From Herminiimonas sp. (GTDB lineage Bacteria > Pseudomonadota > Gammaproteobacteria > Burkholderiales > Burkholderiaceae), in NCBI GenBank assembly GCA_014377155.1, contig JACMQD010000136.1:1-34198 (forward strand): DNA of 34,198 nucleotides. Direction: 5' to 3'. Made by a program: the position numbers and the translations under genes. Numbering within the stretch: position 1 is the first letter of the stretch; each line of letters opens with the position of its first letter. Below, piece by piece: positions 1 to 8,864 of the stretch. A model generated the notes under the pieces. That model was not told the origin of the DNA. It made no database searches and saw only the letters and a program-made list of their open reading frames with translations.

Positions 1-1
1 C

Positions 2-451
2 GACATTGCGCACAGTGCGATTCTGGCCGATCCAATGGTTGTGATCGCACGTCGCGGCCACGCCAGAATTCAGGGCAAGATCGACCTCGATACCTATCTT
101 GAATTGGAGCACATCCAGATTTCTTCGCGCCGTCTCGGTCCGGGAATCGAAGACATGGCATTGCGGCGCCTTGGCCTGAGCCGGCGTATTCGATTACGCT
201 GCCAGCATTACGCCGCCGCATGCAGGATCGCGAGTCGCACTGAAATTCTGGCTACGATGCCTTCCCGCTTTGCGGCCAACTCTAACGCGTCGCTTCACAA
301 TCAATTGCTGCCGGCACCTTTTGCCGTGCCGCCGATCGAGCTTTTTCTTTACCGGAACATCAACGCAGACAGCGATGTCGGCGGCCAGTGGTTCAGGCAA
401 CAGATCCTCGACGCCATGGCCGATTCGCAAGGCCCAAGAACCGAAGACTAG
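2..451 (+). CDS. LysR-family transcriptional regulator, C-terminal part (5' end outside the window)
   Basis: The reading frame is open from base 2 and ends at 451. It gives about 149 residues that match the effector-binding domain of LysR-type regulators: a segment resembling 'HPLA..G.I.L..YL...H' near the start, then 'GPGIEDMALRRLGLSRRIRLRCQH', then 'ATMPSRFA', the usual last strands of the fold. The N-terminal helix-turn-helix lies upstream and is not visible. LysR proteins bind DNA as tetramers and respond to a small ligand, but the ligand and target cannot be told from this fragment. The downstream gene on the same strand is a solute-binding protein 500 bp away, which is too far to prove a link. 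Confidence 0.85.
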   Translation, partial: DIAHSAILADPMVVIARRGHARIQGKIDLDTYLELEHIQISSRRLGPGIEDMALRRLGLSRRIRLRCQHYAAACRIASRTEILATMPSRFAANSNASLHNQLLPAPFAVPPIELFLYRNINADSDVGGQWFRQQILDAMADSQGPRTED

Positions 452-963
452 CCATTTCCTGTTTTGGTAACACATTCTTGTCGCCATCGAGCGATAGGTT
501 TCGTAATGTCGTGTTGGCTGCGCCTCTATGCATCTGGTGCATATCGCGATATCGAATTAAATCATTGGATCTGACGGGGTCACCGCCGTAAGCTATAAAA
601 CAATAGAGTACGGTGGCTCGGCCGACTGAAAGGCTACCGCAAGGCGCGGCAATAGAGGGCCAACAATGAAAATGAAAACCATCGTGATGCCTGCCACAAC
701 CGACACCAGGACATGTGCTGACCCGCATCGACAATGGATCAACTTGTATCCCGATCACATTCCCCAGGATGTGGCAAGCCCCGAAACCGCTGCGCAGCAA
801 CACCTCGACGCCAAGAAGCTGGGCGTAAAGCGGCTACCGAGGTCGGATTCCAGCTACCGCTTACCTCGCACTACCGCACTTCACTTAAAAATGGGAAAGC
901 TGCCAGCGCTATCTGTACCCAAGGCACAATTCCCATCCCACCACGCGTGACCAAGGAGACGAC
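452..963. other. 512-bp intergenic region upstream of the binding-protein gene
   Basis: No convincing gene is seen here. An open frame from an ATG at 666 to 950 (94 codons) has a weak AGAGG upstream but resembles no family known to me, and a second frame overlaps it. Codon use looks random, so I do not call it. The region holds a candidate sigma-70 promoter at 571-599, which would give the binding-protein mRNA a leader of about 350 nt. Confidence 0.5.
571..599 (+). promoter_or_regulatory. candidate sigma-70 promoter for the binding-protein gene
   Basis: CTGACG (571-576) and TATAAA (594-599) are separated by 17 bp. The boxes match the consensus at 4 of 6 and 5 of 6 positions. This is the best promoter I can see between the LysR gene and the solute-binding protein. 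It is a pattern match only. Confidence 0.4.
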
Positions 964-2211
964 ATGAAACATAGAATCATCCCAGCCACTTCAGCATTAA
1001 TGCTGACAGTCTTGTTAGCTGCACCGACGACGCACGCCGAGAATGTGAAAATTGCTTTCATTGATGCATTGTCCGGCGCATTTGCGCCGCCAGGTCAGAC
1101 CGCATTGAAAAATTTCCAGATGGTCGCGGAAGTAGCGAATCAGGAAAAATGGGCCGGCCCCGGCAACACGCTGGAAGTTATCGGCTTTGATGGCAAAGGC
1201 AGCCCGCAAGATTCATTGACCCAGCTCAAGGCGGTCATCGACCAGGGTTATCGTTACATCACGCAAGGAGGCGGTTCCGGCGTGGCATTTGCGTTGATCG
1301 ATGGCGTCGACAAGCACAACGCCCGCAATCCCGGCAAGGAAATCGTCTACCTCGATTTCGCCGCACTCGACCCGGACCTGACCAACAGCCGCTGCAGCTT
1401 CTGGCACTTCCGCTTCGAGCCGAACTCCGACATGCGCATGGAAGCCCTGACCACCTACATGGCGAAAGACGCGAATATCAAGAAAGTGTTCATCATCGGA
1501 CAAAATTATGCTTTGGGCCACCAGGTCAGCCGGGCGGCCAAGGAATACATCAAGCGCAAGCGCCCAGATGTGCAAATCGTCGGTGACGACCTGCACCCAA
1601 TTGCAACGGTCAAGGATTTTTCGCCCTACGTTGCCAAGATCAAGGCGTCTGGTGCGGATTCGGTTATCACCGGTAACTGGGGCAACGACCTCGCGCTGCT
1701 GATCCGTGCAGCCAAGGAAGCGGATCTGAAGGTGAACTTTTACACCTATACCGCCTACACCACCGGCGTCCCGACTGCGATGGGCGCCGCCGGAGCGGAT
1801 CGCGTCAAAAACGTCAGCCAGTGGAATGTCAATAACGAGACGTTTGCCGGAAAAGAAATCGTCGAAGCCTTCAAGAAAAAATACAACGAAGACTACTGGC
1901 TCATGTCGAGCCACAGCGCGCTCACGATGTTGTCCAAAGCGATCAAGTCCACCGGCTCGACCGACCCGGTAAAGGTTGCATTCGCCATGGAAGGCATGAC
2001 CATCAAAAGCTTGAATGGCGACGTCGAAATGCGCAAGGCCGATCACCAGGCCCAACAGCCTATCTATATTTCGACCTGGACGAAGACCAATGGCAAGGAC
2101 GTCCGATACGATCAGGAAAACACCGGCTATGGCTGGAAAACAGATCAAAAAATCGGCACCTATGTCGCCGCGCAACCGACATCGTGCCAGATGAAACGGC
2201 CCGCCAGCTGA
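964..2211 (+). CDS. periplasmic branched-chain amino-acid type ABC transporter substrate-binding protein (LivK/Peripla_BP_6 family)
   Basis: The product has 415 residues. The start is set by AAGGAG about 6 nt before the ATG. A signal peptide covers residues 1-25 (basic start, hydrophobic core with LMLTVLLAA, cleavage after THA). There is no lipobox Cys, so the protein should be soluble in the periplasm. The mature part begins VKIAFIDALSGAFAPPGQ, the typical first strand of type I periplasmic binding proteins. Later it has 'KKVFIIGQNYALGHQVSRAAKEYIK' and 'DFSPYVAKIKASGADSVITGNWGND', the hinge-side segments of the LivK fold. No permease or ATPase gene is beside it, so it either works with a transporter encoded elsewhere or acts as a sensor. 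The ligand is probably an amino acid, amide or aromatic acid and cannot be fixed from sequence. The gene stands alone between its own promoter region and ssrA. Confidence 0.88.
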   Translation: MKHRIIPATSALMLTVLLAAPTTHAENVKIAFIDALSGAFAPPGQTALKNFQMVAEVANQEKWAGPGNTLEVIGFDGKGSPQDSLTQLKAVIDQGYRYITQGGGSGVAFALIDGVDKHNARNPGKEIVYLDFAALDPDLTNSRCSFWHFRFEPNSDMRMEALTTYMAKDANIKKVFIIGQNYALGHQVSRAAKEYIKRKRPDVQIVGDDLHPIATVKDFSPYVAKIKASGADSVITGNWGNDLALLIRAAKEADLKVNFYTYTAYTTGVPTAMGAAGADRVKNVSQWNVNNETFAGKEIVEAFKKKYNEDYWLMSSHSALTMLSKAIKSTGSTDPVKVAFAMEGMTIKSLNGDVEMRKADHQAQQPIYISTWTKTNGKDVRYDQENTGYGWKTDQKIGTYVAAQPTSCQMKRPAS

Positions 2212-2322
2212 CGTGCGTTTGACTTGCGGCTCAGGCAAGCAAAAGTGGGCTTTTGGTAAGTGCATTGGGCCACTCGGCCGGCTTAGGCGATTTGAAAAGC
2301 GGCCGTCGCCCGGTTGGGTGAT

Positions 2323-2354
2323 TTGCCTGTAATCGTACGAGTCGGATATATAAT
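2323..2354 (+). promoter_or_regulatory. candidate promoter of ssrA
   Basis: TTGCCT (2323-2328) is followed after 18 bp by TATATA, or after 20 bp by TATAAT (2349-2354). Transcription from here would begin about 60 nt before the mature tmRNA 5' end, which RNase P trims. A second -10-like TACAAT at 2400-2405 sits closer but has no visible -35 box at proper distance. Confidence 0.4.
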
Positions 2355-2419
2355 GTCATCAAGGACTTGAAAGCAGAACCTGCATGCCCATCTATGCGAT
2401 ACAATAGAAGTTCTGTTTT

Positions 2420-2781
2420 GGGGGCGACCTGGTTTCGACAGGGGTTGCAAAGCAGCGCAGGGCATACCGAGGGCTGGTCACCTCGTAAATACAACCAGAA
2501 AAAATGTAACTGCAAACGATAACTCGTACGCACTAGCAGCTTAATTGCTGTCTAGCTCTACACCATCTCTTCCCTGGGGTGGGCTGGCAACAGCAGTAGA
2601 GTCATTTACAGGGAATCGTCTTGGACCGGGCCACTTGGTTCTTGACTAAATAATAGGTGACTCGTCTTGCCAGAGCGTGTGCGTCCGCGCTGGCTGGATT
2701 AAATCAAATGGCAGCACTAAGTATGTAGAACTGTCTGTAGAGTACTTCTGGACGCGGGTTCGATTCCCGCCGCCTCCACCA
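2420..2781 (+). ncRNA. ssrA: transfer-messenger RNA (tmRNA)
   Basis: This is a 362-nt tmRNA that rescues stalled ribosomes and tags the unfinished protein for proteolysis. The 5' end GGGGGCGACCTGG pairs with the 3' end CGCCTCC to make a 7-bp acceptor stem with one G-U pair. The 3' terminus carries an encoded CCA and a T-arm with GGTTCGATTCC. The tag frame starts at the resume codon GCA at 2512 and ends at the TAA at 2542-2544. It encodes ANDNSYALAA, a typical betaproteobacterial tag ending in the ALAA degron. The gene is followed by its own terminator and then by an integrase remnant; the 3' end of ssrA is a well-known integration site for tyrosine integrases. Confidence 0.97.
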
Positions 2782-2813
2782 TGATTTGATTTAAGCAAGA
2801 TCACCAACATTCA

Positions 2814-2842
2814 AAAAACCCGCCTCGTGCGGGTTTTTCTTT
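2814..2842 (+). terminator. rho-independent terminator of ssrA
   Basis: The stem CCCGC/GCGGG (2819-2823 with 2829-2833) has a 5-nt loop. It is extended by A/T pairs and followed by TTTTT. It lies 32 nt after the CCA end. Confidence 0.9.
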
Positions 2843-2945
2843 ATGAAGCCGCGCCAGGTTTGCCTAACATGATTCCACGACAGCCAGACACCAACCGGGA
2901 TAGCTTGCAGGGGTAGCCCCGGTTACTGCTCGGAGGATACCCCAA

Positions 2946-3120
2946 ATGCCACTCACCGATACTGGCATACGCAGCTTCAAGCCCAGGGACAAGCCGTTCA
3001 AATTGTACAACGAACGCGGCCTGTACATGGTGGCGAACCTGTGCCCGGGGTAAATGGTGACGTTTCAAGTATCGCTTTGACGGCAAAGAGAAACTGCTCT
3101 CGCTGGACGCGCTAATTGAG
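2946..3120 (+). pseudogene. decayed tyrosine integrase, N-terminal DUF4102-type fragment
   Basis: An ATG at 2946 with GGAGG 9 nt upstream opens a frame reading MPLTDTGIRSFKPRDKPFK...GLYMVAN and stopping at 3051-3053. A second piece starts at 3061 in another frame and reads RFKYRFDGKEKLLSLD. Together these are the N-terminal arm-binding domain of P4/CP4-57-like integrases ('LTDT.IR..KP.DKPYKL.D..GLYL.V...G...WRFKYRFDGKEKLLSLG'). It is broken by a frame change and in-frame stops. The catalytic part with the R-H-R-Y residues is absent. It sits 165 bp after the 3' end of ssrA in the orientation expected for an integrase beside its attachment site, so it is probably the remains of an island that entered at ssrA. 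Confidence 0.8.
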
Positions 3121-3858
3121 GTAATGGACTCGACGACGGAGGTGGTAGCGGAGAAGGTTTCAGAGAAATGCTTGCCCGTCCATGTCTGTTTTCGGTAGCA
3201 GAGCCTTCGACGACATTCTGAATCAAATTTAATTATGGCAACCTTATCTTACGTATCGCGAACCGGTGTTGGCTTGTCGCTGCTGGCCAATAAATGCGCC
3301 GTAAACACTATTTATTTCTTCGGGAATGGGTAATGCGAGTATGCGCGATCAGATTGCTCTAGCACAATTGTTGATTACCGACCTGCATCGTTCGGGTAGC
3401 AGATGCAAATGCATCATTATTATGGGAGCTGGCTTGCAAGTGTGACAGCGGCGGCGTGCGCTTCTTAGCTAGCGTTGGAGGTCGTAGTGCTCGAATCCAA
3501 ATCGCAACCTTTCGCACTGCAGTGGCGAGTCAAGCAGAGACTGGTCGGTCCTTTCATGTATGGGTGGCCTAGCATCTTATCGGAGTCCCGAGATTATCCG
3601 CCTGTGATAAAAAGTAACATTATCCGGCATCTTGAAAGAGCTACTGTTCGGCTGGTGTCACATCCCGTTTGGCTTGTATCAGTTCAAAACGTCGTACCCG
3701 CATTTAGAGGCAATGACGCAAGACCTTTTTTGTATTCAACAGCGACGAGAGTTGTCATTCGGGATCGACAAACTTCGAGATCGTTTTTCGGCATCTTGTC
3801 ACTTCCGTTTTTTGAAGGACTTTCGCCCTTCTCTGAGTCATGCCGTTTCTAGTTACTA
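3121..3858. other. 738-bp gene-poor, AT-richer stretch after the integrase remnant
   Basis: Two overlapping plus-strand open frames (3475-3852 and 3632-3979) resemble nothing I know. The second runs into the convergent L,D-transpeptidase gene. Short frames such as 3326-3445 also look random. The region reads as degraded accessory DNA. I see no second copy of the ssrA 3' end in it. Confidence 0.5.
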
Positions 3859-4713
3859 TTATCTTGTCGCTGTATTGCTAGACTGCACTGGACGGGTTGA
3901 AACTTGCTTTCGGGCCGGGTCCTCAACATCGTATGAACCGAATACTTCAGCCGCAGAGCGCGTTTCAGGCAATATATAGACAATGCCATTGGTTCCGGTA
4001 AATATCTGGCTGACAACCTTTTCGTAAAAACTTACGGACACGTTGATGCAACCATACGATATACGCTTATCCGACACGGACGCCGAAGCCAATCGTGCAG
4101 CACGGCGTTCGCTAGGTGTTCCTTTTACTACCGGATGCAGTGACACAGCCGTGTCATAGTCTACCCAAAGGATTTCCTTGCCGTGGATATCACGATCCAA
4201 TGACGCCACGAAACGACCGGCAGGAGTGGTTCGCTCATTAGGCCGGATCTCGGATAACTTGCGCTGTCCGATACCGGGAACTGAGTCGTCCCCGATGGCA
4301 AGACCCAACAATGCGGAAGTCGCGCCTTTTATCTCTCCAAGGGCGTCGAAAACAAATACCCGTGCATTAACCTTATCGATGATGACAAAAGGTAAATTAC
4401 GATTGTCGCCTGAGTCCATTACCCAATGTGCCAATTTTTTCGATGCGGGCGACGATATTTCATTGCCGAAGTTGGCGATCCTTGACGGCGCAGATGCGTT
4501 TTCAGCAATACTGATGCCCGATTCTTGAATTAGCGCGGGAGAAATGTCGGATGCGACAGCGGATTGAGGTAGAAACGTGCAACTAATAAGCGCACCAAGC
4601 AGAATGACTTTGGTTACCCTGGCATCGGCAGAAAAGTTCGCCTTTAATCGTGGCAACGCACGCCATAACCGATACAGATTGCCCATTAAACAATTTCGCA
4701 TAGGGAATTCCAT
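3859..4713 (-). CDS. L,D-transpeptidase (YkuD domain), exported
   Basis: The product has 284 residues. The YkuD catalytic motif is clear: His193 in 'SLHPV' and the nucleophile Cys222 in 'RISYGCINV', with the spacing used by L,D-transpeptidases. These form 3-3 peptidoglycan crosslinks or attach proteins to peptidoglycan in the periplasm. A hydrophobic stretch at about residues 34-54 (VTKVILLGALISCTFLPQSAVAS) would act as a signal peptide, so the true start may be a later codon than the first ATG. Only weak ribosome-binding sequence precedes either ATG (4713 or 4701). Residues 85-190 hold the core beta-strands ('FVIIDKVNARVFVFDALG', 'TPAGRFVASL'). The C-terminal 45 residues look disordered. It may be carried by the eroded island; its neighbours give no functional hint. 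Confidence 0.88.
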   Translation of the reverse strand: MEFPMRNCLMGNLYRLWRALPRLKANFSADARVTKVILLGALISCTFLPQSAVASDISPALIQESGISIAENASAPSRIANFGNEISSPASKKLAHWVMDSGDNRNLPFVIIDKVNARVFVFDALGEIKGATSALLGLAIGDDSVPGIGQRKLSEIRPNERTTPAGRFVASLDRDIHGKEILWVDYDTAVSLHPVVKGTPSERRAARLASASVSDKRISYGCINVSVSFYEKVVSQIFTGTNGIVYILPETRSAAEVFGSYDVEDPARKQVSTRPVQSSNTATR

Positions 4714-4918
4714 GTAAAGGAGATGAAATATATCATGACTGGAAATATGCGAGACGTCTGGAAGTTTAAAAAATTTAATAATCTAACGATCACTTGAACA
4801 GCTTTAATCTATCCCGCCAAGATGAAGTTGACTAGATTGCTTTACTTGACTTTTGACCTCGAAAAAAGTGACGCCATGGTTGAACCGTGACGCCACCTAA
4901 TCTCAAATACAAATCAAA
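4714..4918. other. intergenic region between the L,D-transpeptidase and OMP genes
   Basis: This is AT-rich DNA upstream of the L,D-transpeptidase on the minus strand. No gene or clear terminator is seen. Confidence 0.4.
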
Positions 4919-5764
4919 TTAGTTGCGACCTTGCTTAGCCGGGCGCACAGGCGCCTCATACGCAGGGGTAGGGGCTGGCATAGGCGCAGGCGGTGCAACA
5001 TAGACCGGAGCAGGCGCTGGCGCAGGTGCAGGCGCTACATAGACAGGTGCCGGTGCAGCAACGGGGGTATAGCTTTGTCTGACGGGAGCCTGAGCCCGCT
5101 CGCCGAATCGATAGACTAGTCCAATCGAAGCCATATTTACATTGCCGCGGTCTCGCAACGCGTCATTGATGCGGTAGCGCTCAATTTCAGCGCGTACGGA
5201 AAGAGCATCGGTAAAGGCGTACTGGAGTCCAAGACCAACCTTCAGATCGGTATCATTGCGATTCCGATTAGTCGCGTTGAAAGGCACAGCACCAGTACTC
5301 GTGAACTCAGACTTGGTTCGCGCGTACGCAGCGCCAACTCGGCCAAACGCGCTGAATCGATCAGTGATGGGAAGAGTACCGACTAAATCCAGGTTAAGAC
5401 CTTTTACACGACTGGTGCCGTTAAAGGCGCCTAATGGTGTGGTGACCGAGCGGTAGTCGAAATTTCCCAAATCGAAATAACCGCCTTCAATTGCGAAATT
5501 CGGTGTGAATTGATAGCCACCAAATACTTTATAGCCGGTGTCGCTGTTATCGGTCGATGTAGAGGTAACAGTCAAACGCTGGTTTGCCAAATTTCTGTTG
5601 ATCGAGTCGTTGTTGAAATCCCCGCGGGTTCCACCCACGTTGCCGCCCACGTAAAAGCCTGGCGTCATTTGTGCGGAAACAGAAGTGCTGAACACGACCG
5701 CAGATCCAGCAAGCACTAGAAGGCTCACCTGACGATTAACTAATGAAAATTTTAATGCATTCAT
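4919..5764 (-). CDS. outer-membrane beta-barrel protein of the OmpA-like type with Pro/Ala-rich tail
   Basis: The product has 281 residues; AGGAG 6 nt before the ATG fixes the start. The signal peptide is residues 1-31 (cleavage VSA|QM). The mature protein starts 'GFYVGGNVGGTRGDF', followed by alternating amphipathic strands ('GYKVFGGYQFTPNFAIEGGYFDLG', 'FSAFGRVGAAYARTKS', 'DLKVGLGLQYAFTDALSVRAEIERY', 'NMASIGLVYRFG'). This is the eight-stranded OmpA/OMP_b-brl pattern. After the last strand there is a run of Ala-Pro-Val repeats (about residues 226-275), the linker that in full OmpA proteins leads to a peptidoglycan-binding domain. Here the protein ends with 'VRPAKQGRN' and the C-terminal domain is missing. 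It is therefore either a stand-alone barrel or a truncated OmpA. It should sit in the outer membrane; its function is not known. Confidence 0.85.
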   Translation of the reverse strand: MNALKFSLVNRQVSLLVLAGSAVVFSTSVSAQMTPGFYVGGNVGGTRGDFNNDSINRNLANQRLTVTSTSTDNSDTGYKVFGGYQFTPNFAIEGGYFDLGNFDYRSVTTPLGAFNGTSRVKGLNLDLVGTLPITDRFSAFGRVGAAYARTKSEFTSTGAVPFNATNRNRNDTDLKVGLGLQYAFTDALSVRAEIERYRINDALRDRGNVNMASIGLVYRFGERAQAPVRQSYTPVAAPAPVYVAPAPAPAPAPVYVAPPAPMPAPTPAYEAPVRPAKQGRN

Positions 5765-6479
5765 AAACCACTCCTAAAATTACATACCGAATATGTAAAA
5801 GATTCAAAAAATACCTAATTTGCCGTTTTGAGAAAATTCCTCACGAATCAAAACCAAGACCGACACTAAATTATGCCTCGATTGTGGAAATCTGATAAGT
5901 TACCGGCAATAGAAAAAAGGAAATGATAGTGATTTTTTATTAAAAAACAACGCAACGGAAACAATTTAGGTCAGTTGCATTCCCCGTCCAATGATCTGTC
6001 GATTTTTTTCCCATCTATCTGGTATGCCAGGCAGAGAATGGACTCCGATACTATTTGCTTTAGGTTGTCGGCTCCAGTAACCAGCCTGAGAAAAGCCAAT
6101 TCCTTAAAGCAATGTTTTCTACAGATATACTTTTAAGCGGATCTATGGACGATATCGCTGAAGTTGTTAAGTTAACAAATGGGTGCGTATTTAGCGTCGA
6201 AACAGGCAGTTGATTTACTCAGGAAAAAAGTGAAGCACTTATCCTTACCACAACGCATTAACATCGTGCATATGCTCTAGCCGGACCTAATATTGCGTTG
6301 ACGGCGCAAAGCTCTTAACTGCGCTGGCGATCAGGAAATCATCGAGTCGACCGACAGGATCGACAAGAAACAGTAGCAAACCATTGCGACTAAAAAATCA
6401 GCAACACATGCGACATGCAAAGGCGGGCTCGATTCATGCAAACGATCTTCCCAAAAATGAAACAGGCTGGAAGAACACG
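5765..6479. other. 715-bp intergenic region
   Basis: It separates two minus-strand genes. Apart from the dyad near the OMP start I see no gene, RNA or terminator. A 22-codon frame starting at 6145 lacks a ribosome-binding site. The first 300 bp are AT-rich and the rest is mixed. Confidence 0.45.
5780..5798. promoter_or_regulatory. 19-bp dyad in the OMP gene leader
   Basis: TTACAT and ATGTAA face each other across 7 bp, just upstream of the ribosome-binding site of the OMP gene. It could be an operator or a small mRNA hairpin. No regulator is assigned. Confidence 0.3.
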
Positions 6480-8105
6480 TTAATAAATCACCTGCACTGC
6501 CCCGGCGTCCTGCGCCACGATGACTTGATTTCGGCCAGCACTCTTTGCCGCATAGAGCGCCACATCGGCTGCATTCATCAGCAACGAAAGATTGTGGCCA
6601 TGCGTCGGATAGGTTGCGACACCGGCAGAAAATGTCGCGCTGATGTGTATGTCACCAAAAGCGACTCGCAAGGCCATGAATTCCTGCCGCCATTCTTCAG
6701 CTCGTTGCCAGGCGGTTTCTAGTGAGGCGCCGGGCAGAACGACAACGAATTCTTCACCGCCAAATCGACACGCGGCATCACCGCCACGCGAGCGTAGCTG
6801 CAGCAGGTTTCCCATCGCATGCAGTACCTGATCACCGGCCAGATGCCCGTGGCGGTCGTTGATGTGCTTGAAATAGTCGATGTCGATGATGACAAGACTC
6901 AGCGTACCCTGAACCCGGGCCGCGTGGCTGAGTTCGCGTAGTAGCGTTTCTTCCAGGAAGCGCCGGTTGTACAGGCCCGTCAAAGCATCACGAATGGCCT
7001 GCTCCTTCAGCAGAACTTGCATCACTTCGATTTCCGAAAGTTGCTGGCGCAATCGCGTATTCGCATCTTGCAAAGCTGCCGAAGTACGTTTCAGCGGGGT
7101 AATATCACGCAAGACGATCAAACGTCCACGCAGCAGTCCTCGCTTGTCGCGTAACGCGGTGATGCGCAAATCGACATAGCGGCCTTCCGAAATAGGCACT
7201 TCGTCGTGGAAACCATCTTCCTCCAGATACTTAGCAGAAAAACCGCTCCAGACAGCCATGGCGACGGCGATCGGCTTGCCCAGCGCTTGCGTTTTTTCGA
7301 GCCTGAGTAAACTTATTGCTGCCGGGTTAAGGTCGACAACGCGGTTCTTGCGATCGACTACCAGTACCGCATCGTTCATCAGCTCTACTACTGCATCTCG
7401 GGCAATTGGCACCAAATCGAGCAAGCCACGCCGAAAAAGGGCTGTCGCAATCATCGCGGAACTTATGACCAGCCCCAATGGCGTCAAATCGCGTCCGGGA
7501 AACGGCGACAAATGGAAGATCGTCAGTGCATTGCCCAAAAACGGCGCGACGGCGGCGGCAATGATCATTCCGGCCTGTGCTCTGTGGAGCAGCGGCGCAC
7601 GAAACAATCCCTGAATCAAAAGGATTTGGGTCAACGCTGATAAAGCATAGCAATAAACGGAATGCACCCAAAAAAGCGAACCGCCGTTGAATGTTCCGGT
7701 GCCCCGTCCCTGCCAGCCGCCAAACACCAGCCCATGATGGGAGTCCGTCCATACTGCGATGTTGAAGAGGATCGGCTCGATGGCGAGCAGCATTAAGACA
7801 CGCCGTGAAAGCCAGTGGCCACGATTCGTATATTGCAATGCGAACGCCAGGAATGCCGGCACGGTTACGACCACACCTGCAAACAACAGCTTGTGCCAGA
7901 TCAGGCGATCGATGCCTGCATCGAAAAGCCGCGAAAGCAGTTCGCATGAAATCCACCAGGCAGAGGCGAAGGAAAGCATCACCAAAGGCATCGCGCCAGG
8001 CGATCGTCGGCGATGCAATGCCGTCAGCGCAACGGCAACAGCCATCACCGCACCCAGGATCAGCGTGACGATATAGGCATCGACTGGAAAATGACTCGCC
8101 TTCAT
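6480..8105 (-). CDS. membrane-bound diguanylate cyclase (7TM sensor, PAS, GGDEF)
   Basis: The chosen start (ATG at 8103-8105, GGAG 6 nt upstream) gives 541 residues; the frame stays open to 8189, but the extra 28 residues have no good ribosome site. The order is: a seven-helix membrane sensor of the histidine-kinase N-terminal 7TM type (about residues 8-225), a PAS domain (about 240-345; 'DAVLVVDRKNRVVDLNPAA'), a short coiled coil, and a GGDEF domain (about 385-535). The active-site motif is GGEEF at 449-453, a functional variant. The inhibitory site RxxD is present as RGGD at 440-443, so product feedback is expected. It makes c-di-GMP from two GTP in response to an unknown signal. It is monocistronic. 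The second c-di-GMP protein of the window (31051-33810) is unrelated in its sensor part. Confidence 0.93.
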   Translation of the reverse strand: MKASHFPVDAYIVTLILGAVMAVAVALTALHRRRSPGAMPLVMLSFASAWWISCELLSRLFDAGIDRLIWHKLLFAGVVVTVPAFLAFALQYTNRGHWLSRRVLMLLAIEPILFNIAVWTDSHHGLVFGGWQGRGTGTFNGGSLFWVHSVYCYALSALTQILLIQGLFRAPLLHRAQAGMIIAAAVAPFLGNALTIFHLSPFPGRDLTPLGLVISSAMIATALFRRGLLDLVPIARDAVVELMNDAVLVVDRKNRVVDLNPAAISLLRLEKTQALGKPIAVAMAVWSGFSAKYLEEDGFHDEVPISEGRYVDLRITALRDKRGLLRGRLIVLRDITPLKRTSAALQDANTRLRQQLSEIEVMQVLLKEQAIRDALTGLYNRRFLEETLLRELSHAARVQGTLSLVIIDIDYFKHINDRHGHLAGDQVLHAMGNLLQLRSRGGDAACRFGGEEFVVVLPGASLETAWQRAEEWRQEFMALRVAFGDIHISATFSAGVATYPTHGHNLSLLMNAADVALYAAKSAGRNQVIVAQDAGAVQVIY

Positions 8106-8396
8106 GCGCTCCGTATTTGCACGGCTCCTCATGTTTAAGAAAATATTTACTTCAAGAAACAATTTTAACGTAGAGAACGCGTCAGTCACCGACTAATATG
8201 CGCTTGGCGTTGTATATGGTTGGTATAGCCGAAAAAATCTTCGCTTGGCGAAGCAAAACGTGAAAAACTCATTGATACTTTAGGCGACGGTACGGTTATT
8301 GCGCCTGTGGGTTGAAAACCCTGCCTGTTGTATTAACCGGTGTGCTGCGAACTTGCCTTTTGGCAGTACCCAAGCTGCGGCGTTCATTGCGTTGCT

Positions 8397-8777
8397 TTAT
8401 TGCCGGTCACCGCCACCCATGTGTTTGAGATCGGGAGATAGGTAGGCGCGGACGCTCCGGCTCAACATCCTTGCCGGTATCACTTTGTTAAGCTCAAATG
8501 AAGAAATCGTGCTTGCAGTGTTGAAATTCCATCCAAATTGCTTTCCATCGACAATAAAATTGACGATCTCACCGCCTTCGACGTTGACATGCCTTGTGGC
8601 AGGCGTAATGACAATGGCACGGCTGGCTGCGATCGGCGCCGCCGGCTGACCGTAGAGATCGACGACAGACCCCTGCACTGCGCAACCGCTCGCGAGCAAA
8701 ATTGCACCAAATTTTGCAGCAAGTAGAAAGGTTGGTTTGACGAAATCAACTCCAACGTTGTTGGAAAATCCAAGCAT
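8397..8777 (-). CDS. CzcE-like lipoprotein (heavy-metal resistance protein family)
   Basis: From the ATG at 8777 the product has 126 residues; an earlier ATG at 8822 would add 15. Neither has a clear ribosome site. A hydrophobic segment 'FLLAAKFGAILLASGC' ends in a lipobox-like ASGC, so the protein is probably a lipoprotein exported to the envelope. The mature part follows the CzcE pattern: 'LYGQPA', 'RAIVITPATRHVNVEGGEIVNFIVDGKQFGWNFN', then 'SFELNKVIPA' and a final 'VRAYLSPDLKHMGGG'. CzcE of Cupriavidus is a copper-binding periplasmic protein. Here no czc genes are nearby, so a metal role is only suggested by homology. The DUF4952-type gene lies 87 bp upstream on the same strand and may share its transcript. 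Confidence 0.7.
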   Translation of the reverse strand: MLGFSNNVGVDFVKPTFLLAAKFGAILLASGCAVQGSVVDLYGQPAAPIAASRAIVITPATRHVNVEGGEIVNFIVDGKQFGWNFNTASTISSFELNKVIPARMLSRSVRAYLSPDLKHMGGGDRQ

Positions 8778-8864
8778 GTTTATGCCGATGTTGTAACGAA
8801 CAAGAGCGTGGCGCGCAGGCAAAATTTATGGGTTCATGACGCTCAACGCGACAGCACTTCATGC

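Noticed and set aside
606..663. GC-rich leader with GAAAGG and CCGC/GCGG hairpin that resembles a c-di-GMP or guanidine riboswitch at first sight
   Set aside because: The conserved GEMM core and tetraloop receptor are not present, and I could not fit any known riboswitch consensus.
666..950. 94-codon open frame upstream of the binding-protein gene
   Set aside because: Weak ribosome site, no recognisable family, overlapping alternative frame, and random-looking composition.
3475..3979. Two overlapping plus-strand frames after the integrase remnant
   Set aside because: No family resemblance, mutual overlap, and the second runs into the convergent L,D-transpeptidase gene.
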